This document shows positions 6,394 to 7,082 of a stretch of 7,082 nucleotides of DNA, piece by piece. The notes under the pieces were generated by a model. It did no database searches, was not told where the DNA came from, and saw only the letters and a program-made list of their open reading frames with translations. The stretch covers positions 1-7,082 of the forward strand of contig SKKS01000324.1 of NCBI GenBank assembly GCA_007123625.1. The letters run 5' to 3'. Made by a program: the position numbers and the translations under genes. Source of the stretch: Paracoccaceae bacterium (GTDB taxonomy: Bacteria > Pseudomonadota > Alphaproteobacteria > Rhodobacterales > Rhodobacteraceae). Numbering within the stretch: the first letter of the stretch is position 1; every line of letters begins with the position of its first letter.

Positions 6394-6475
6394 GGACGGG
6401 GGTGTGGAAGAGAGGCTTGCCACGCCAGGAGATCGCAATACGCTGACGTCTAAACCGGCAGGACCCTGCAGATTT

Positions 6476-6625
6476 TCAAGGACGCTTTGCAAGGGATTTC
6501 ATTGGCTTGACCCATTTCCGCAGGGTTTGGGGAATACGGTCTATTCTCGGTGCAATGGCAGCGATTGCGCCCGCCCGGATTGAACAGTTGCCTTGATGCT
6601 CAAACACCACACGGACCGCACGCCC
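6476..6625 (-). mobile_element. IS3-family OrfA (transposase HTH) remnant
   Basis: The frame ending in TGA at 6478-6476 reads GRAVRVVFEHQG (from 6625), later AIAAIAPRI and PQTLRKWVKP. This follows the N-terminal helix-turn-helix of IS3-family OrfA proteins, typically RAVRMVxEHQG, then WAAIxxIAxKIGCxxxTLRKWV. Several otherwise conserved positions differ: the tryptophan before AAI and the GC before the second helix are lost. The frame has no good start codon: an upstream stop lies at 6679-6677 and the N-terminal residues do not match. It ends soon after KWV, where a real OrfA would continue. The piece is therefore a decayed insertion-sequence relic; terminal inverted repeats and target duplication were not found. 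Confidence 0.65.
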
Positions 6626-6821
6626 GGTTTTGCCGGACAACAGCCCTCCAATGGACCGTTTTCTGACCCGCCTCAGTCAGGCAGGTAGCGAATTGCCAAT
6701 TTGCTTGTCGCCAGGTCATCATTCTTTCGCTGATGGTCTCTGGCAAACGCGCAGCGATTCGGTTGGCTGCGGGCCCATCGAGAGCCGAGTGGACCTGCGC
6801 TATCAATGCGGTACGAAACAT
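6600..6821 (-). CDS. Small hypothetical protein overlapping the arsenite permease stop
   Basis: This is a 73-codon frame whose ATG shares one base with the TGA stop of the permease gene, a layout usual for co-translated operon genes. The first part (MFRTALIAQVHSALDG, then ARLPETISERMMTW) looks amphipathic and protein-like. I recognise no family, and it is not an arsenate reductase, ArsR or ArsH. Its last codons, below about 6625, overlap the IS3 OrfA remnant in another frame. The original C-terminus may therefore have been replaced by insertion-sequence debris, and the present protein may be a truncated form of a once longer gene. No membrane segment or signal peptide is evident. Existence as a functional gene is uncertain. 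Confidence 0.35.
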   Translation of the reverse strand: MFRTALIAQVHSALDGPAANRIAARLPETISERMMTWRQANWQFATCLTEAGQKTVHWRAVVRQNRACGPCGV

Positions 6822-7082
6822 CAGCTCTGCTCCTTCGCGCGGGGTTTGCGGATGGTGGTTTCCTCGAGCGGGAACCAGTGGCGAGTGCGGTTGGCGAACC
6901 ACACCAGCGACAGCATCACTGGCACTTCGACCAGCACGCCGACCACAGTCACCAGCGCTGCGATCGAGTTCAGTCCAAACAGGCCGATGGCCACTGCCAC
7001 CGCCAGTTCAAAGAAATTCGAGGTGCCGATCATCGCGCAGGGCGCGGCGACCTTGTGCGGCACGCGCCACGCTTTCGCGGCC
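6821..7082 (-). CDS. acr3: ACR3-type arsenite efflux permease, C-terminal part (enters from right edge)
   Basis: This inner-membrane carrier exports arsenite, giving arsenic resistance. Only the last ~86 codons are present. Seen: AAKAWRVPHKVAAPCAMIG, then TSNFFELAVAVAIGLFGLNS, then a second hydrophobic helix (ALVTVVGVLVEVPVMLSLVW) and a basic C-terminal tail from RTRHWFP to KEQS. These match the last two membrane helices of the ACR3 family. The glutamate in SNFFELAV corresponds to the conserved glutamate of the penultimate helix, which is reported to be important for transport. The frame is open to the right edge, so the valine at 7063 is internal and not a start. An arsR/arsC-like partner would be expected to the right, outside the window. 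A small unknown reading frame follows with a one-base overlap. Confidence 0.88.
   Translation of the reverse strand, partial: AAKAWRVPHKVAAPCAMIGTSNFFELAVAVAIGLFGLNSIAALVTVVGVLVEVPVMLSLVWFANRTRHWFPLEETTIRKPRAKEQS

Larger units (their letters stand above)
5990..6599. other. Region without an intact gene: remnant DNA between the hydrolase locus and the arsenite permease
   Basis: About 600 bases hold no convincing intact gene. What can be seen is listed separately: the att-like segment (6048-6130), the interrupted accessory fragment (6162-6302) and IS3-type pieces (6335-6393 and 6476-6625). Open frames of 68-102 codons exist here, but each is stitched from different fragments and none has a clear ribosome site with family support. 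The stretch around 6065-6110 is strikingly AT-rich against its GC-rich surroundings, another sign of foreign origin. Confidence 0.6.

Noticed and set aside
6184..6492. Minus-strand open frame of 102 codons as an intact gene
   Set aside because: It joins fragments in different original frames; only NQQNKKLRSEIKR resembles a known protein (IS3 OrfB), and the frame then departs from it at the G6 tract.

Overview
The window reads as high-GC alphaproteobacterial DNA, most likely from Rhodobacterales. The protein styles fit that group: a Tat-exported peptide-binding protein, a CocE/NonD-type hydrolase and a Cro/C1-type regulator with a tyrosine-rich C-terminal domain. This placement comes from recognition of families, not from a search. 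Every gene I can support lies on the minus strand, so the biological order runs from right to left.

Right end (about 6821-7082): the C-terminal end of an ACR3-type arsenite efflux permease enters from the right edge. A 73-codon reading frame of unknown function overlaps its stop codon by one base.

Middle (about 5990-6625): this stretch has no intact gene. It holds decayed pieces of mobile or accessory DNA: an IS3-type OrfA remnant, a short frameshifted piece resembling IS3 OrfB, and a stop-interrupted fragment of a conserved accessory protein. Next to them is an attachment-site-like segment: a tRNA-Ser-like 3' end (CTCCGCCA), a TTTCAAA inverted/direct repeat set and a tandem TACCCCCAC repeat. 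The pattern suggests the edge of a tRNA-targeting element, or the junction of two elements inserted in tandem.

Left part (1-5885): a coherent uptake-and-hydrolysis locus. In transcription order it contains a cytoplasmic X-Pro dipeptidyl-peptidase (S15)/CocE-type serine hydrolase, a helix-turn-helix regulator, a Tat-exported family 5 solute-binding protein, a DppB-type permease and the start of a DppC-type permease that runs off the left edge. The ATPase genes are presumably further left. The likely logic is that the ABC transporter imports a peptide, amide or ester compound, the hydrolase cleaves it in the cytoplasm, and the regulator controls the locus. The true substrate is unknown.

The noncoding DNA is informative. 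GACGC/GCGTC pentamers cluster in front of the hydrolase, the regulator and the binding protein, often about one or several helical turns apart. They include a perfect 11-bp inverted repeat over the regulator's stop codon and are candidate regulator sites. A hairpin between the binding-protein and permease genes may set their relative expression. Nothing here is demonstrably a new defence or mobile system. The best leads are the regulator and its possible operator code, the unknown substrate of the hydrolase-transporter pair, and the att-like junction.
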